Notes: generated by a model from the letters alone, not told the origin. Shown: positions 1-11,631, counted from the first letter of the stretch. The stretch: DNA of 64,000 bases from Rosellinia necatrix (GCA_021209875.1 JAGYVD010000001.1:4464001-4528000), one strand, 5' to 3'. Numbers and translations are program-made.

Positions 1-690
1 GCCCGGAACAGCGGGCCCCGGGTGGCCCGGTTGCCCTCGCCCAGCTTGTGCCAGTCCGAGGGGCCGACGCGGGTCTTGTGGTCGAAGATGTGCACGCGTG
101 ACGCCCCCGTGCTGTTTTCGGGCAGAGCATAAGGTAAGGTGTTCAGTGGATTGTGGAACTCTTGGATCTACGGCGTGTAGATTTCTATAGTCTGAACTAG
201 ATGGGGGAGGATGGGGAAGGAAGTGGGAGGAAGGGAGAGGAGGAGCATTACATACATGTCTTTTAGCAACTGTCTCGCCTCGGGATAGTACTCGGCCTCG
301 ACTAGGTCGCTGTCGTGGAAGTCGGCGTCGCGTAACCGGGTCGCCCGTCGGCAGAATTGGAAGCCGTTCTTGTCGAGCGTGTACTTGTCCTCGTCGCCCG
401 TGACGTCCCTGATGATCGTCGGCTTGGCAATCGAAGGCCGCTCATTCTTGACCGTGTTGCTTTTTTTCAACCATCTTATCAGTTTACCAGCTTACTTGCA
501 GGGAGAGGTAGATAGGATAGAGTTGTCTGTCAATATCGACCTACTCCGATATTCTCACCGGCATTGGCGGCGAGCCGTCGCCCGGATCACGATAGTAGTT
601 TATGACTGTCAATACATGGCGCTTCTCGGGCTTCTTCGCCCCGTTGAGCTCGAGCACCCGGGCTGGGGCAGTGGTCACCATCGTTGCCAT
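1..690 (-). CDS. CmcJ/AsaB-like 2-oxoglutarate oxygenase family protein (5' part, runs off the window)
   Basis: This is the N-terminal part of a member of the fungal CmcJ/AsaB/GA4-desaturase-like family of putative non-heme iron oxygenases, often found in secondary metabolism. I read three exons: 690-559, 446-256 and 111-1 (open at the window edge). The start is the ATG at 690; translation gives NYYRDPGDGSPP, then VTGDEDKYTLDKNGFQF, then LLKD joined to ITGASRVHIFDH, all typical of the family's N-terminal third. The second intron (255-112) has a clean GTATGT donor, and its AG acceptor restores the frame. The first intron (558-447) has a GTGAGA donor but an AAG acceptor, so that join is less certain. 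The catalytic C-terminal half is outside the window. The substrate cannot be inferred. Confidence 0.8.
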
Positions 691-1474
691 CTGGTGCGGC
701 TGAGTGCTGGGTTGTCTTGCTCTGTTAACACGTAGTCGACTAATAAAACACATCAAACCCAGCGAAGTCTTTTCGTCTGGGTTTGCAGTAGTGATATAGT
801 ACTAGCTACATTTGATATTCCACGTACGCAGATACCATAGGACCGGTCACTTTATCCGCGGCTGATCGTATATATTGGCACCTTGTACATGCGGGGTCTA
901 AATTGGTGATCTGGAACACAAAAATTGATAACGGCACAACAACCGCCGAGTTCACTTCTCCTGTTCCTTACGGCGTGATTTATTTCCGATTCATATAACA
1001 CCACTTAAGTATCCAGTCCTAAGTTTTTAGTAGGAATATGTCTCTAGGTATTAGATAGTTATATCTTTTATGTTCGTACTATTAGCTTCAGGTTATACCG
1101 CCCGCACCTACATCATACGTATCAGAGCATAAAGACCTTGTAAAGATAACATCGCGAGGGGACTAAAATATTTCAAACTTGTATACAGAACGCCGTATAC
1201 AATAACGACGAATCGTAGCGCTGAGGCTTAAGGCAGTTTGTCTCATCGAGCTTATCGCGCACATTAAACACCCGACTGCTTGTGGTCATAACCGCATTAA
1301 AAAAAAAGCACGTGGCGTTTCAATCGTCAATATTTAGCTATACAATTATACATCATGGTGTTGTACAGTCCTTCCAGACACACCCCAGCCCGCCACTAGT
1401 AATGAAGGTGTCATCAAGGAATATGCGGGATGCCAAGCGAGTGACAAGCGTCTCGTCTCCCCTCATCACTTCTC
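691..1474. other. Intergenic, no gene seen
   Basis: This AT-rich spacer separates the oxygenase start from the end of the small His-rich gene. It holds only short open frames and no recognisable domain or RNA gene. It probably contains the oxygenase promoter. Confidence 0.5.
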
Positions 1475-1774
1475 TCAATGGTGCCCCGGCATCATTTTCT
1501 TCATCGTCTTCTTGAACCCACCTTCCTTCTTCTTCTTTTGATCTGTAAATAACTGGAAACACTCATGCGATGCGAGTGATGGAAAACATACCTCGTGCTG
1601 ATGCAGTTCATCCTCGGCATGCTGCATGAAGTCGTGTTCGGCCTCGGCGGCTTTGTCTGTCAGCCCACGTTTTGAGGCGGCTTCGTGCTCGTGCTCTTCT
1701 TGCTCGGCGTGGTGGATCATGTCGTGAGCGCCCCTTATGGCGTTGTCCGGAAGTCCGTGGCCGTCTGCTGACAT
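1475..1774 (-). CDS. Small His/Glu-rich hypothetical protein
   Basis: I do not recognise the family. The ATG at 1774 opens a hydrophilic, His/Glu/Ala-rich protein with two similar segments, AHDMIHHAEQEEHEHEAASK and AEHDFMQHAEDELHQHE, which look like an internal duplication of an amphipathic helix. A GTATGT donor at 1591 ends exon 1 (1774-1592). The best in-frame second exon is 1534-1475, giving a Lys/Met-rich tail ending MKKMMPGHH and about 80 residues in all. Its acceptor (AAAAG) is poor. The better TTACAG acceptor ten bases earlier shifts the frame to an Arg-rich tail of about 13 residues, so the C-terminus is uncertain. There is no signal peptide or membrane segment. The function is unknown; metal binding would be speculation from composition. 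Confidence 0.5.
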   Translation of the reverse strand: MSADGHGLPDNAIRGAHDMIHHAEQEEHEHEAASKRGLTDKAAEAEHDFMQHAEDELHQHEVCFPSLASHECFQLFTDQKKKKEGGFKKTMKKMMPGHH

Positions 1775-2793
1775 GATGGATTCAATATTCCGTGGGTTCT
1801 CCCAGGCTAGACGTTGGTCTTCAAATAGATAATATATATGCTTTTGGGCGCAAATTTTCAACTTTTTCTCGGACGAGTAGGTTGCTTGATTAGAATCAAA
1901 TGGACAACTTCTTGAGCTCCTCCGGTCGGTGCTATATACTAGTACTAACAGACCGACCAAGACACAGGAAAGACAAAGGAATCCGTTGGTCAAGCCATGC
2001 TCAAAACGAATGACCTCATCTCTGATGTCAAGCTCCGCGAAGCTCTGCGACCTATCTTTATTGTGGGAGGGCTGCAATTCGCCAAACGGGTTGAAAGCTC
2101 ATCATAGGCGCGTCATCCCGCCGATCAAGTGCTACATAGTCCTCACCCCATTACTCATGCGGGGGAGTAGAACGGCACCATATTACAGTATTAGATATGT
2201 CAGTGTTCAACTAACCAACCGTTCATCTAAGATACTATCCAGGTTAGATAGCCACTTTAACCTTCTCCAATGTCGGGTATCTACCACCTACCTTCCTGCG
2301 TTGCAAAGTTAGGAGTAAAACTTTGGCATCACCGAACCAAGTATACCAAGGGCCTACAGCACACAAGTCAATCAAATTGATTCCCTTCTAGTTTGATTGA
2401 TCGTCGGATGTTTTGATCTCCACAATCTCATACCATACACTTTTGAAGTTTGCGCGCACCTCCAATGACGTGCTTCGGCGTCTAGTGTAGCTAGCTGGTG
2501 TTTCGGTACTGAGATAGTTCAAGGGGCCCCATCCTCTAGAATAATCGAGATTAAATCTGTGATAGGCTACTTACGTGGGGATGGGTGTCACGGATCACAG
2601 ATGCACCGAAGAAGAGCTGATTTGAGCGCATAGGGTCATCGGCTTATCATTCTGCGCGTCGTTATGAATCAAGGAGAGACATAAATTCGTATCGAGCTAT
2701 AGCTAGACCTATAACCGCATCAAACGAGATACCGTTCCCTCTCCCTCTGAGCTACTCGTGCACTACCACCACCTTCAGGCCGTCATCTCAAGC
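1775..2793. other. Intergenic, no gene seen
   Basis: This is the spacer between two minus-strand genes. I saw no supported coding sequence, repeat array or RNA gene. The upstream in-frame extension of the His-rich ORF (to about 2077) contains a hydrophobic stretch but no conserved feature, so I treat it as chance. Confidence 0.45.
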
Positions 2794-3502
2794 TTAGTAG
2801 AAAGTCACATCCCAGTGGTTTCCCTCGTCCTATGGGGCGAGCGAGCGTCAGCTTTGAATTCATTGATATCAATACCGGCAACCCATGGGGCTACTTACAC
2901 AGTAGATGTTGCCTGACGCGGCCTGCCACTGAGGGTAGCCGTCGCCACGGTTCGCGATGCGCGTGAACGAGTTTGTGACATAGGAGTTGAGCGCCGAGTT
3001 CTTGGCGAAATCGAACTTGTAGCCGTTGGCGTGGCTGGTTACACAGGCATCAGCAAACTATCAGGAGGGAGAGAGGCAGAGAGGGAGAGAGGGAGAGAGG
3101 GAGAGAGGGAGAGAGGGAGAGAGGGAGAGAGGGAGAGAGGGAGAGAGGGAGAGAGGGGCCAGATGGCCGCCGCCCATGGCCCGAGGCTTACCTGTAAGTC
3201 CCGCTTGCGTGGCCGGTCTCTGTGCCGCCGGTGATGGTGACTGTGCAGCCACAGGCACGCTTCAGGGTGATCGCACCATCGACGGTGCCGGAGTACACGC
3301 CCTCGAACGAGGTGCAGGTTGGGTTGCTCCTGTCTGAGCAACCGCCGCTCGACGTCCAGCCCACGCCGCCGGCAGACAGGCGGGACGCGGCCGTGGATTG
3401 GGAGAGCTTGGTGCCGGATCGCTCCTCTACTACACCGGCCTGGGCGAAGGCAGCGGCGGCGAGAGCCGTGAAGACGGTGGTGAACTGGTTTTTGTCAGCC
3501 AT
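2794..3502 (-). CDS. Secreted protein with M15-like HxxxxxxD...ExxH zinc-peptidase signature
   Basis: The exons are 3502-3192, 3034-2899 and 2829-2794; together they give 160 residues with all joins in frame. The start is MADKNQFTT, followed by an Ala/Phe-rich stretch read as a signal peptide (about residues 7-25), then a Ser/Thr-rich spacer and a Cys-containing domain. The joined exons contain ITGGTETGHASGTYSHANG, then YKFDF. The His of SHANG and the Asp of KFD are spaced H-x6-D, and the last 36-nt exon encodes DEGNHW, an ExxH. This is the ligand and catalytic layout of M15 (VanX/VanY-type) D,D-peptidases. The family is common in ascomycete secretomes but, as far as I know, uncharacterised. 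A peptidase role is inference. The first intron holds an 8-bp tandem repeat. A TATATA element lies about 80 nt upstream of the ATG. Confidence 0.78.
3079..3157. repeat. (GAGGGAGA)n minisatellite inside an intron
   Basis: This is about ten near-perfect copies of the 8-bp unit GAGGGAGA. It lies within the first intron of the M15-like gene (3191-3035). It produces spurious Arg/Glu/Gly-rich open frames on the plus strand and Ser/Leu/Pro-rich ones on the minus strand. Confidence 0.9.
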
Positions 3503-5353
3503 GGGTCCCCGAGTGAGCATCGAGCGAGCATCGAGGGAGGGGAGGGGGGGGTAGTAGTAGCCTTGTACCTTCATTATGACTGATATATAAAACTAGGACG
3601 ATGGGTATCTTGTGTGTTTATGGAGGAGGAGGAGAGGAGGCGGTAGTTCAGTTTAGCAGGAAAACAGGAGGCTTAAATACGCAAGCCTGGTGCCTCTTGA
3701 GACGTTCACACTCGAGATAGCAGATAGCGATGCTCCCTTGACATATCCGGATCCCAGGCGCGCGGGCTTCCACGATGTTACGCGATTCCATTCCGCCCAT
3801 CAGAGCCCGTCCATCACAGCCCCGTCCATCAGAGCCCGTCGGTCAGCGACAACACTTAACCATGAGTAGCATCACGACCCCGAATCCGGCAGGCGTCGAT
3901 CTGGCCCAGGCGGCGCGTATCCTATCTCCGTACCTAGGTATGTTGCAAGGCACCACGCACCATCTTATTGGAAGGTCTGGTCGCTCTCCTGCCTGTTTAA
4001 CACTGGTCTGGTGGTACCTAAGAAACAGCTAAGCCGCGATAAATGAGATTCGACGGCTCTGCATAGGGCCCTGTGCCTGAAGGTAACTTGGAAGGTGAAC
4101 TAATAGGTATAGCGCTGAAGCGCCCCGTGGGCCGCGGAATGACACCGCTAACGGACAGCTACCGCCACTACCTACCTACCTACCTACTGTCACCACCTAC
4201 CATCACCCCACGTTCTATTAGATACCTACCCATCCTGGCGCTATCCTGGGCACGATTGATCGCCGATCTCTAATGTAATGCGAATCCTACAGTTCTTAAC
4301 TACATACTGCAGGTCCCCGGCGCTTAACCACAACCAAGACAGAATTATTAAAAACGTGGTCTGCGTTTAGAATATTAGGGGGTAGTTAACTAACTAACTA
4401 GTCAATAAAAAAAAGAGCATTTTGTAGTAATGTGAGAGACGAGACTTCGGTGTCCGTTCGTCATGGGCAAGTTCTTTACTTGTAGACTGCCTACTTAACG
4501 AAGGGAAGACTTCCTTCACCCTTACATTTTAATCCTACCTGATCGTCGACGTACCCATCGGGCTACCGGTACTACACCATGCTGTTATGCGACACGGGAT
4601 TGACCAACTAGCGCAAAGCAAATAGAGGATGGATCACGGAATATCCCGCGACCATCACTTGTTCATTAACATACATACATATATACATAACTACATACAT
4701 ACATACATACATACTCGGAGATAATCTCGCTACTGTAACCCTCTTGCGGAAGCCGGTTCGGGGCGAGATGCAACGGCATCTCTATATGTAACAGGTCGGG
4801 CCATTTCCGAGTGCCATATCACGCGACCTCGTGTATTCACGAGTCGCATTACGGTCCCCGTCCAACGGTGACAGAAGGTGAGAGAAAGGCTGGCCCGAGG
4901 GATGTTTTGACGTTTTCACACAACAGAGCTCCTTGCTCATATGCTTTAGACCCAATACCATCTTTAAGTTCTGTGAAATCGGCAAATTTAATTAAAATTT
5001 TAGTTGGCCGTGAAGATAAGATCTGTAGAAGTTGGGTGGCCGCAATCTTTTGGGTATGAAATCCTTCCTTCATATCAACTTCTCCCAGTCTTCTATACAG
5101 TGTAAGAATGACTCATCTGCACCCGACAGAGCACAAAATTATTTAATATAAATGAACACGTTTCTTTTACGAACCACGAAGGCGCGTGATGAGCTTTTAA
5201 CCTACTGTAGGGCAAATGTGGCTTAGATAGAGTGCCCGGCGCTGATCCTGTTACGAGGCTTACGTTTGACACTATCAGTCATTATGCCTGGTGAGGCCGG
5301 GATTTTAGCCGCAAGAATGCCCCCGATAGAGTTGGCCTAGCTATAAGTTAGAA
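3503..5353. other. Intergenic, AT-rich; possible gene fragment near 3862
   Basis: Most of the interval is AT-rich with many stops. At 3862 an ATG opens MSSITTPNPAGVDLAQAARI, which runs into a CTAG/GTATGT donor-like site at 3938. It reads like a genuine first exon, but I found no matching downstream exon, so it may be a dead fragment or chance. A CATA/ACAT microsatellite lies at about 4670-4713. Nothing else is supported. Confidence 0.4.
4670..4713. repeat. (CATA)n microsatellite
   Basis: This is an imperfect run of CATA/ACAT units in AT-rich intergenic DNA. Confidence 0.8.
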
Positions 5354-6615
5354 TAAACAACTGTTATTCCACGGACAACTATAGTAGGTGGCCAGTTCGT
5401 CATCTCCACGCATCAATATCCCATTTGCCCTCAATATGGCTGGTACCTTCAAGAGCCTCCTCTCCGAGATTCTGGGTTTTGGGGAGTTTGGGACGAGCTC
5501 GGGCAGATCATTCAGGGCTGTATCGACCGCATCAGTCGATCCAGTACCCCAGTTCTTTCCGATAAAGAGCCTCCTGCAAAGCGTTGCCGTCTCAACAAAA
5601 CGCGTTACCACCCCGACGGCACAATTGCCCCGTCCAATATGCCTAGCACAGCCTTATTGACTAGCACCGATCGGCCAATCCATCAAGTTGGTGTTAGAAG
5701 ACATAAAGATCAACTAGATAGCTATGGAGATGAAGAAGAGGGTGCCTTCAAATCGGGGGCTAATCAATATCAATGGGAGAAACTGATCCCCATCGTTGTG
5801 CCCAGGACTGAGGCGTTAACAGCGAAAGATATTCCTGAGGGTGTTCGAGACTACTACTCAGTTCAAGTACTGCATTGTTCCATATGAAGTGCCCGATTAG
5901 ATCCTTACCCTAAAAGACGACCTCCCAGATGCCATTTTCCAGGAGCCAACCGTCGAGGTAGCCCCCTCACCCTCCGACACGTTATTAACGCACACTATCA
6001 AGTCATCGCAACTAGATCAACTGGATCTGGCATGCTTGGTTTCACTCGACAGCTCTACGGAAGGGACGAGTATAAATAGCGGTCGTGGAATTGACCTGGC
6101 CAAACTTAATCTGACCGAGCTTGACAGCAGTAGCAAAAGTAAGAAGGTTGACTACGTGCTTGTGGTGTACATCAACGAGAATGAAAAACCCCGGCAAGAT
6201 ATTTATAACAGTTCTTCCTAGGAAGCGCTCGGCTGCGGTTACGCTAAACAAAAATCTGCAGCCAGATTTATGATATAACCCAATCGTCCTATCTATCGAA
6301 ACAGAGACTACTTCATCACAAGTCGATTCCCTCGTACAGCCCGGTTTCGGTCTCTGGACAGTAGCTTAGCATAAAAGTATATATGAGTTTCGGGACTATC
6401 CTTTGCCATTAACGCCACAGGCTTACCTTCTTTTCAGCGCGACCTGAACACATCCGAAACTCGTTTCTGTGCCTGTCATCGAAGTAATATCGTACGGGTG
6501 GTCCATCTGGTCCGCTTGCGATTTGGACCAGTCCATCCGTATGTGCGACCCTTGGCGAATCAGCTCTACTACCACCCCGTTAAAAATATATAGAATAGTT
6601 GCATCTTTAAAGTAA
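5354..6615 (+). pseudogene. Broken PD-(D/E)XK nuclease-like domain gene (PF20516-like)
   Basis: Three open blocks in different frames, in order, read as one protein. Block 1 (about 5356-5887) includes GWYLQEPPLRDSGFWGVWDE and PPAKRCRLNKTRYHPDGT. Block 2 (about 5905-6221) includes KSKKVDYVLVVYINENEKPR. Block 3 (about 6277-6615) includes NPIVLSIETETTSSQ, GFGLWTVA, PVIEVISYGWSIWSACDL and PLKIYRIVASL. These match the layout of a large fungal family of PD-(D/E)XK nuclease-like proteins: VDF/Y-like strand, IALSIETK, QLGLWTAAW, a GHDW-like strand and a terminal GIYxIVASLR helix. The Lys expected after SIET is Glu here. Two shifts between blocks and internal stops (TAG at 6367, TGA at 6445) make it non-functional unless unusual introns exist. 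The family assignment rests on my memory of the motifs. Confidence 0.6.
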
Positions 6616-7574
6616 GTAAAACAGTATTAAATCGTTTTTTCCAGGAAGAAAATTGAAACCTAGTTTATGCACAATCTCGGGGAGAGGGGCGTTATACATG
6701 GGGTATATATGTTAGCTCTTACCCTTGAACTTCTAACCAGCTGTTTTTCGACATGCTGCTTATCATTTATCAGGGTTGCTACAATCTACAAATCAACTGA
6801 GGGTAGCTCACCCCGTGTTGCCCGGAGTCTGGTGCAACAAGGTGTAAAGGTGATCTGCAGAGTACTTACAGTACCTAGTCTAGATTAGGTGCTAAAGCAA
6901 TATTTGGTACACCAACAAACAGCACTCGATGTGATCGTGCGCGCTCTTGCATAGACCGAGCGGCGGGTTTTAACTTCAACAGGACCATTTCTGAATTTTA
7001 TTAGCCCCGTCATCTAATTGTTATGACTGCTAGATTAGTAGTCGGATCGGTCGCGACTAGCGAACCCCCGGTGTTATCGTTTTGGATTTTCTATGCAGTT
7101 CGACGATATTTCTTTAAGGCATCTAGCTGTACAGTTTTTTGGAGTGCTGCAACTGTGCCCGAATAGGATCTGGAATTTAATATACGGGTTTATGCATTCG
7201 GAGCATTTGTCAAATTCAGGAATTAATAAGAGTTGACGTCCTCGGTCAAACACCCCGAACGATCTAACCGGTCACTTTTAATCATCCGGCGCGTATGTCT
7301 CCGAGGTATCTCACCGAGGACCAGCGCTCATGTTGCGGACTGGACATTCAATTTTATATGGCCTTCCCCAGTTCCATATCTGTATCCCCTTCCGGTATAA
7401 ATAGAGGATCTCATTTTGCAAAACTGTTATGATTGTCACTAGTTATATGAAGACGTTATATCATATAGATTTAGCAACCATACGGCACAGTCAACTATAT
7501 ATGATCCGCCACCGAGCCAAAACCAAACCACACCCCAGACCACTCCGAAAACATATCCACGCCATAACCCAATC
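6616..7574. other. Intergenic spacer and promoter of the flavoprotein gene
   Basis: This is AT-rich DNA without a supported gene. It contains the TATA element of the downstream gene at 7396. Confidence 0.5.
7396..7403 (+). promoter_or_regulatory. TATA-box-like element
   Basis: TATAAATA lies about 170 bp upstream of the ATG at 7575 in a promoter-like context. This is position and sequence only; no transcription start is known. Confidence 0.4.
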
Positions 7575-8752
7575 ATGTCGAAAAAGGTAGATGTTTTGAT
7601 CCTAGGTGGCGGGCCGGCCGGCCTCGCGGTGGCCGGTGGCCTGGCGCGTCAGCTACATACGGGGATAGTATTCAGCTCGGGGTCGTTCCGCAACGGGGCC
7701 GCCTCGCACATGCACAATGTGCCGGGATGGGACCACGAGGACCCGGTCAAGTTCCGGGCAAAATCGAGGGCCGACATCCTGGCGCGCTACAGCACGATCC
7801 AGTTCCGGGACGTCGGCATCACGGGGGTTAGGAAGCTCGACGGTGGCGGCTTCGAGGCCGTCGACGATGCCGGAGGGAGGTACGAGGGCCGCAAAATCGT
7901 CCTCGCGAACGGGATCCAGGATATCGTGCCCCAGATACCGGGTTATTCGGAGCTGTGGGGGAAGGGGATGTCAGTCTTTTTTTTTTCTTCTTCGTTATTA
8001 TGCCTTGTCGTACAATTTTTTCCTCGCTGTCGCTCGCTCTCCTGATAACCAGTTGATGAAAACCTCTCTCAGATTCCACTGCCTGTTCTGTCACGGCTAC
8101 GAGGAACGCGGCAGCCCTTCCGCGGGCTTGATTGCTAGCGGTCTGCTAGGCGATACCATGTTCGCGCCGTCCATCGCGCGCATGGCGAACAGGCTCGCCG
8201 GTACCGTCAATGTCTATACCGACGGGAACGAGGTCCTCGGTGCCGAGATTCGAATCGCCCTGAAAAGCACCAAGAAATTCCATGTCGAGAATCGTAAGAT
8301 TAAAAGCCTTGCCAAAGATCACGATGTCCAGGGTGAGGCGGGGGTTCTTGTTACGCTCGACGACGGGACTATAAATAAGGAAGGTTTTCTTGTAAGACGG
8401 CCCTGCTCACTTCTCATTCATACTACTCATGAAAACCGTATCCCTATCTGCGTACGAGATAACGCAGAGACCACTCTTGTAAGGGAATATGACTAACTCT
8501 ATCGGACTGCAGGCCCATGTCCCTGAATTCAAGTTGAACGGCTCGTTTGCAAATGAACTGGGAGTTGACCTTGCACCACAAGGCCATATAAACGCCTTAC
8601 CTCCGTTTTTCGCCACCAATGTGCCCGGTGTGTTCGCTGCCGGTGATTGCGCAACGCTACTGAAGTCGGTGCCCACAGCGACGATGATGGGATCATTCGT
8701 GGCAGCCGGGTTGGCGCATACGTTGCAAGCCGAGGATGATGTCGAAGAGTGA
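7575..8752 (+). CDS. GliT-like thioredoxin-reductase-fold FAD oxidoreductase
   Basis: The exons are 7575-7969, 8073-8391 and 8513-8752, giving 317 residues with all joins in frame. The N-terminal FAD site is VLILGGGPAGLAVAGGLA (GxGxxG). A redox-active CLFC follows at the start of exon 2 (IFHCLFCHGYEERG), which is the fungal GliT-type context. The C-terminus has the second FAD motif, VPGVFAAGDCA. The middle, NADPH-binding half runs from about GSPSAGLIASGLLG to the VYTDG strand and lacks a textbook GxGxxA. Relatives include housekeeping thioredoxin reductase and the dithiol oxidases of epidithiodiketopiperazine and dithiolopyrrolone clusters. The CLFCHGYEE context favours the latter group. The neighbours show no NRPS or other cluster gene, so the substrate is unknown. 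The product is probably cytosolic; no signal peptide is seen. Intron 1 carries a poly-T run. Confidence 0.88.
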
Positions 8753-11329
8753 CTTGCCTACCTGAAAGAAGAACCTTAGGAGAGTGCTGTGCTGTAGATT
8801 AGGTAATAGGGTTGCGTAAATGAGGATGAAGTCTTTTCATCTTCTGCTGCTCGTCCTGCTATGTGATATTGGGGCAGTTTGATACCTGGGGCTGGGTGTG
8901 AGGGGTATAAAGCCTTGAAGAGTTGATACACCCCCCAATCGGTTATCTACCCGCTCTGTATGGGCTTTTTACGAAAGCATAGTTTATTCGAGACTATGAA
9001 TCTCATTGGTGTGTACAGCTGCGGAGTCTTTATTCACCTAGGATTCGTGTACCTACTGTTAATGATAACTCTGATCTACCCTCTAGCAAGGGATTGTTGG
9101 CTGTTTCCTCATGCAACTTAGTGAGTTTAAAGTCGGGCCTAGAATCTGTAGTAACGACAGTCTTCACCTCTATTATGGTAAGCTTTCTAGATCCCATGAC
9201 ACAGTTGTATGAATCATACCTTTTTATAAGATACGTTCCATCTGTAATGCTGTGTTGGTTGTATAACTGGCTATTTAATGCCTATTTCACGTATATTTGG
9301 CTGTTTAAATCGTAATTGTATAGATACACATATATCAGCAGCCAAAAAGGGTGAGAGGAGGGCAGCATGTTGGCATTCATTCGAAAAACTAAAATATGCC
9401 ATCAACATTGTAAGCAGCAAACAATACTATGTCAAATTCGGGGGTCGCTACCGGTTTAATTGGGGACGGGGCATGACGACGCCCAACCTGAGCTCCCCCT
9501 GACCAGCACCGTCAAGCGGCACCTGATCTATCCAATTCAAGTCAGTGTTTTTGCTTGTGATACTGAGTAAGCTGTTTACCCTGACAGCGTCAATCCACTG
9601 ATATCTTAGTCGACGCTTCTCGGGGTGAACGTTGACCTTCAATACATTGATATTCAATGGTTAAAGTTCACCAGTACCAATGCTAAATCTATCATTTGGG
9701 AAATGTCGTGAACCTATTCTGGATATAGTTTTCTCGTCTTGGTTTATGTACTTAGAGTGCATTGCATTTATTAAGATGGAAATATGAATTGTCGTCGATG
9801 GCTTTATCTCCCGCGAGCATTAGGCGAAGGGACATTGGCTGGCAATTTGTTATCCTCAACAGATACTTTATTATAAATATAACTTCTGCAAAAAAAACAT
9901 CGGTGACACACTTCCCACAGGAGGCCTCCTTGCCAAAGGGCGTAGAAGGTGATGGGTGTTAGTTCGCTATGACAACCCCTTTCACGACGTGGCACGGGAA
10001 GAGTCTAGTTCGTCAAGTTACGAGTTTTAACACCAATAAAATTCCCTCTAGGGAGTCTAGTCATCAAGCGAAATCTCAGACCGTGATTCAGCAGTGACGT
10101 CATTAATATTCTAGAGATAGGCTTGATCACATCCACGTTGTATTCCGCCGATCTGCCGACAGTGCTTAGGCCATAGATTTGATAGTTAGGAGGTGGCTCT
10201 GCCGGAGAGACGCCGCAAACGCCGAGAAAAGGGGGTGCCGAGAAGCGATGCGGCTTCCAAGTAGGGCCTTGAGAAACTAGCACGAGGCTCTACCACGACA
10301 TACCTCTGACATTAGGAGCTATCGCGTGTCTGTGCTTAAGCAACTATGGGGGAGGGGGGGGGCCCGTTCGCGATGGTTGCCCTTCACGAGACGGCTCATA
10401 GTATCTAACTAATTCTACCCTAACTTGCAAGTGGCATGAATCTCGGTGAATAATGTAGATTCTTAACCCCCCCTGGATGGGATCGCAGCGCTTAATCGAT
10501 TCCATGACGCATTGGCTTCCGAGCACTGTTACACCCTCTGACGCCCTCTTACGGGATCCGGCGGACGTAGAATTCGGCAGACGTAGATTAATACAGCGTT
10601 GAAACCTGGGCTATGCCACGCCTTACGCACTCAAAGGGGAGAGAGTGTGTGTTCAGTCTTGGTCTCTGGCTAGGTACCTGAGCTGAGGGATGCCCTGGCA
10701 CGGCTATGCTAACTACTTGGAGCTAAGACGCGTCTACAGTCCATCACAGCGCGTGCGACACGTGCCGAATTGAGCGGGTCTAGCTATAGTGTCCTTATAT
10801 TCTAGAGGCTGGTTGACACCATGTGCGACGGCCTCAACCATGGTATCGATTTCTGAGGACGCGATGAAAAGTCTGGTTCAACATGCGCATAAGGCCCCGA
10901 TCATCGAAATATCTGGTTTGATAGCAGACTTGATATGCCAGTATTGCCTGGCTCACCGGACTAAGGGGCGGGAGGGGGTCGGTGGATAATGTTAGGCCAG
11001 TCTGGGGGACGTCACGCCGTCTCCTCTCACGCCGGTGATGGGGGACCCGCCCCTTCCATGGTGTTTGTTGTGTTGAGACGGCCTGCCAAATATTACTGCC
11101 TCATGATGACTCGCTATTCTGGTCACCTACATACATTGCCGGCCGAGACGGACGATACGTATGGGCACCCGGCCTGGGACTAGGCCGTAGACGTAGCGCA
11201 GCGTTCCCACTCGAGTATGCGTGCGCTTAGGCTTTGATCCGCACGAACTGTTATTTGAGAGGCGTATTTTCCCATTGGCTCAAAATAGGCAAGTATATCA
11301 TGGACGGTGAGGCTTCCGAGACTCGGTTC

Positions 11330-11391
11330 TCATGCCTCATGCCTCATGCTTCATGCCTCATACCTCATACCTCATACCTTATACCTCATAC
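11330..11391. repeat. 7-bp minisatellite catgcct/catacct
   Basis: About nine copies of a 7-bp unit change from catgcct to catacct along the array. The difference is a single G-to-A transition. Confidence 0.8.
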
Positions 11392-11631
11392 GCGCGATAC
11401 ACGGCCGGCATCGAGCACGGCGCCTGCCTCGTTCGGTGACATTGGTCGCCCTGCCCGCGTTGGCTATCCGCCCGGAAAAGAAAATCCCCTCAAGGGCTCA
11501 AGGGACCCATCACCTGGCTGGGGCTGCGATGGTCGGCCACAGGCATCCACCACGGCACTGTAATGTCATCCATGCCGCCCCCCCCCCCTCAATAACCTCG
11601 AGAGTTAATACATACAATACGTACAATTACA

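Noticed and set aside
3026..3337. Arg/Glu/Gly-rich plus-strand open frames over the M15-like gene
   Set aside because: They are generated by the GAGGGAGA array in an intron and by the antisense of exon 1.
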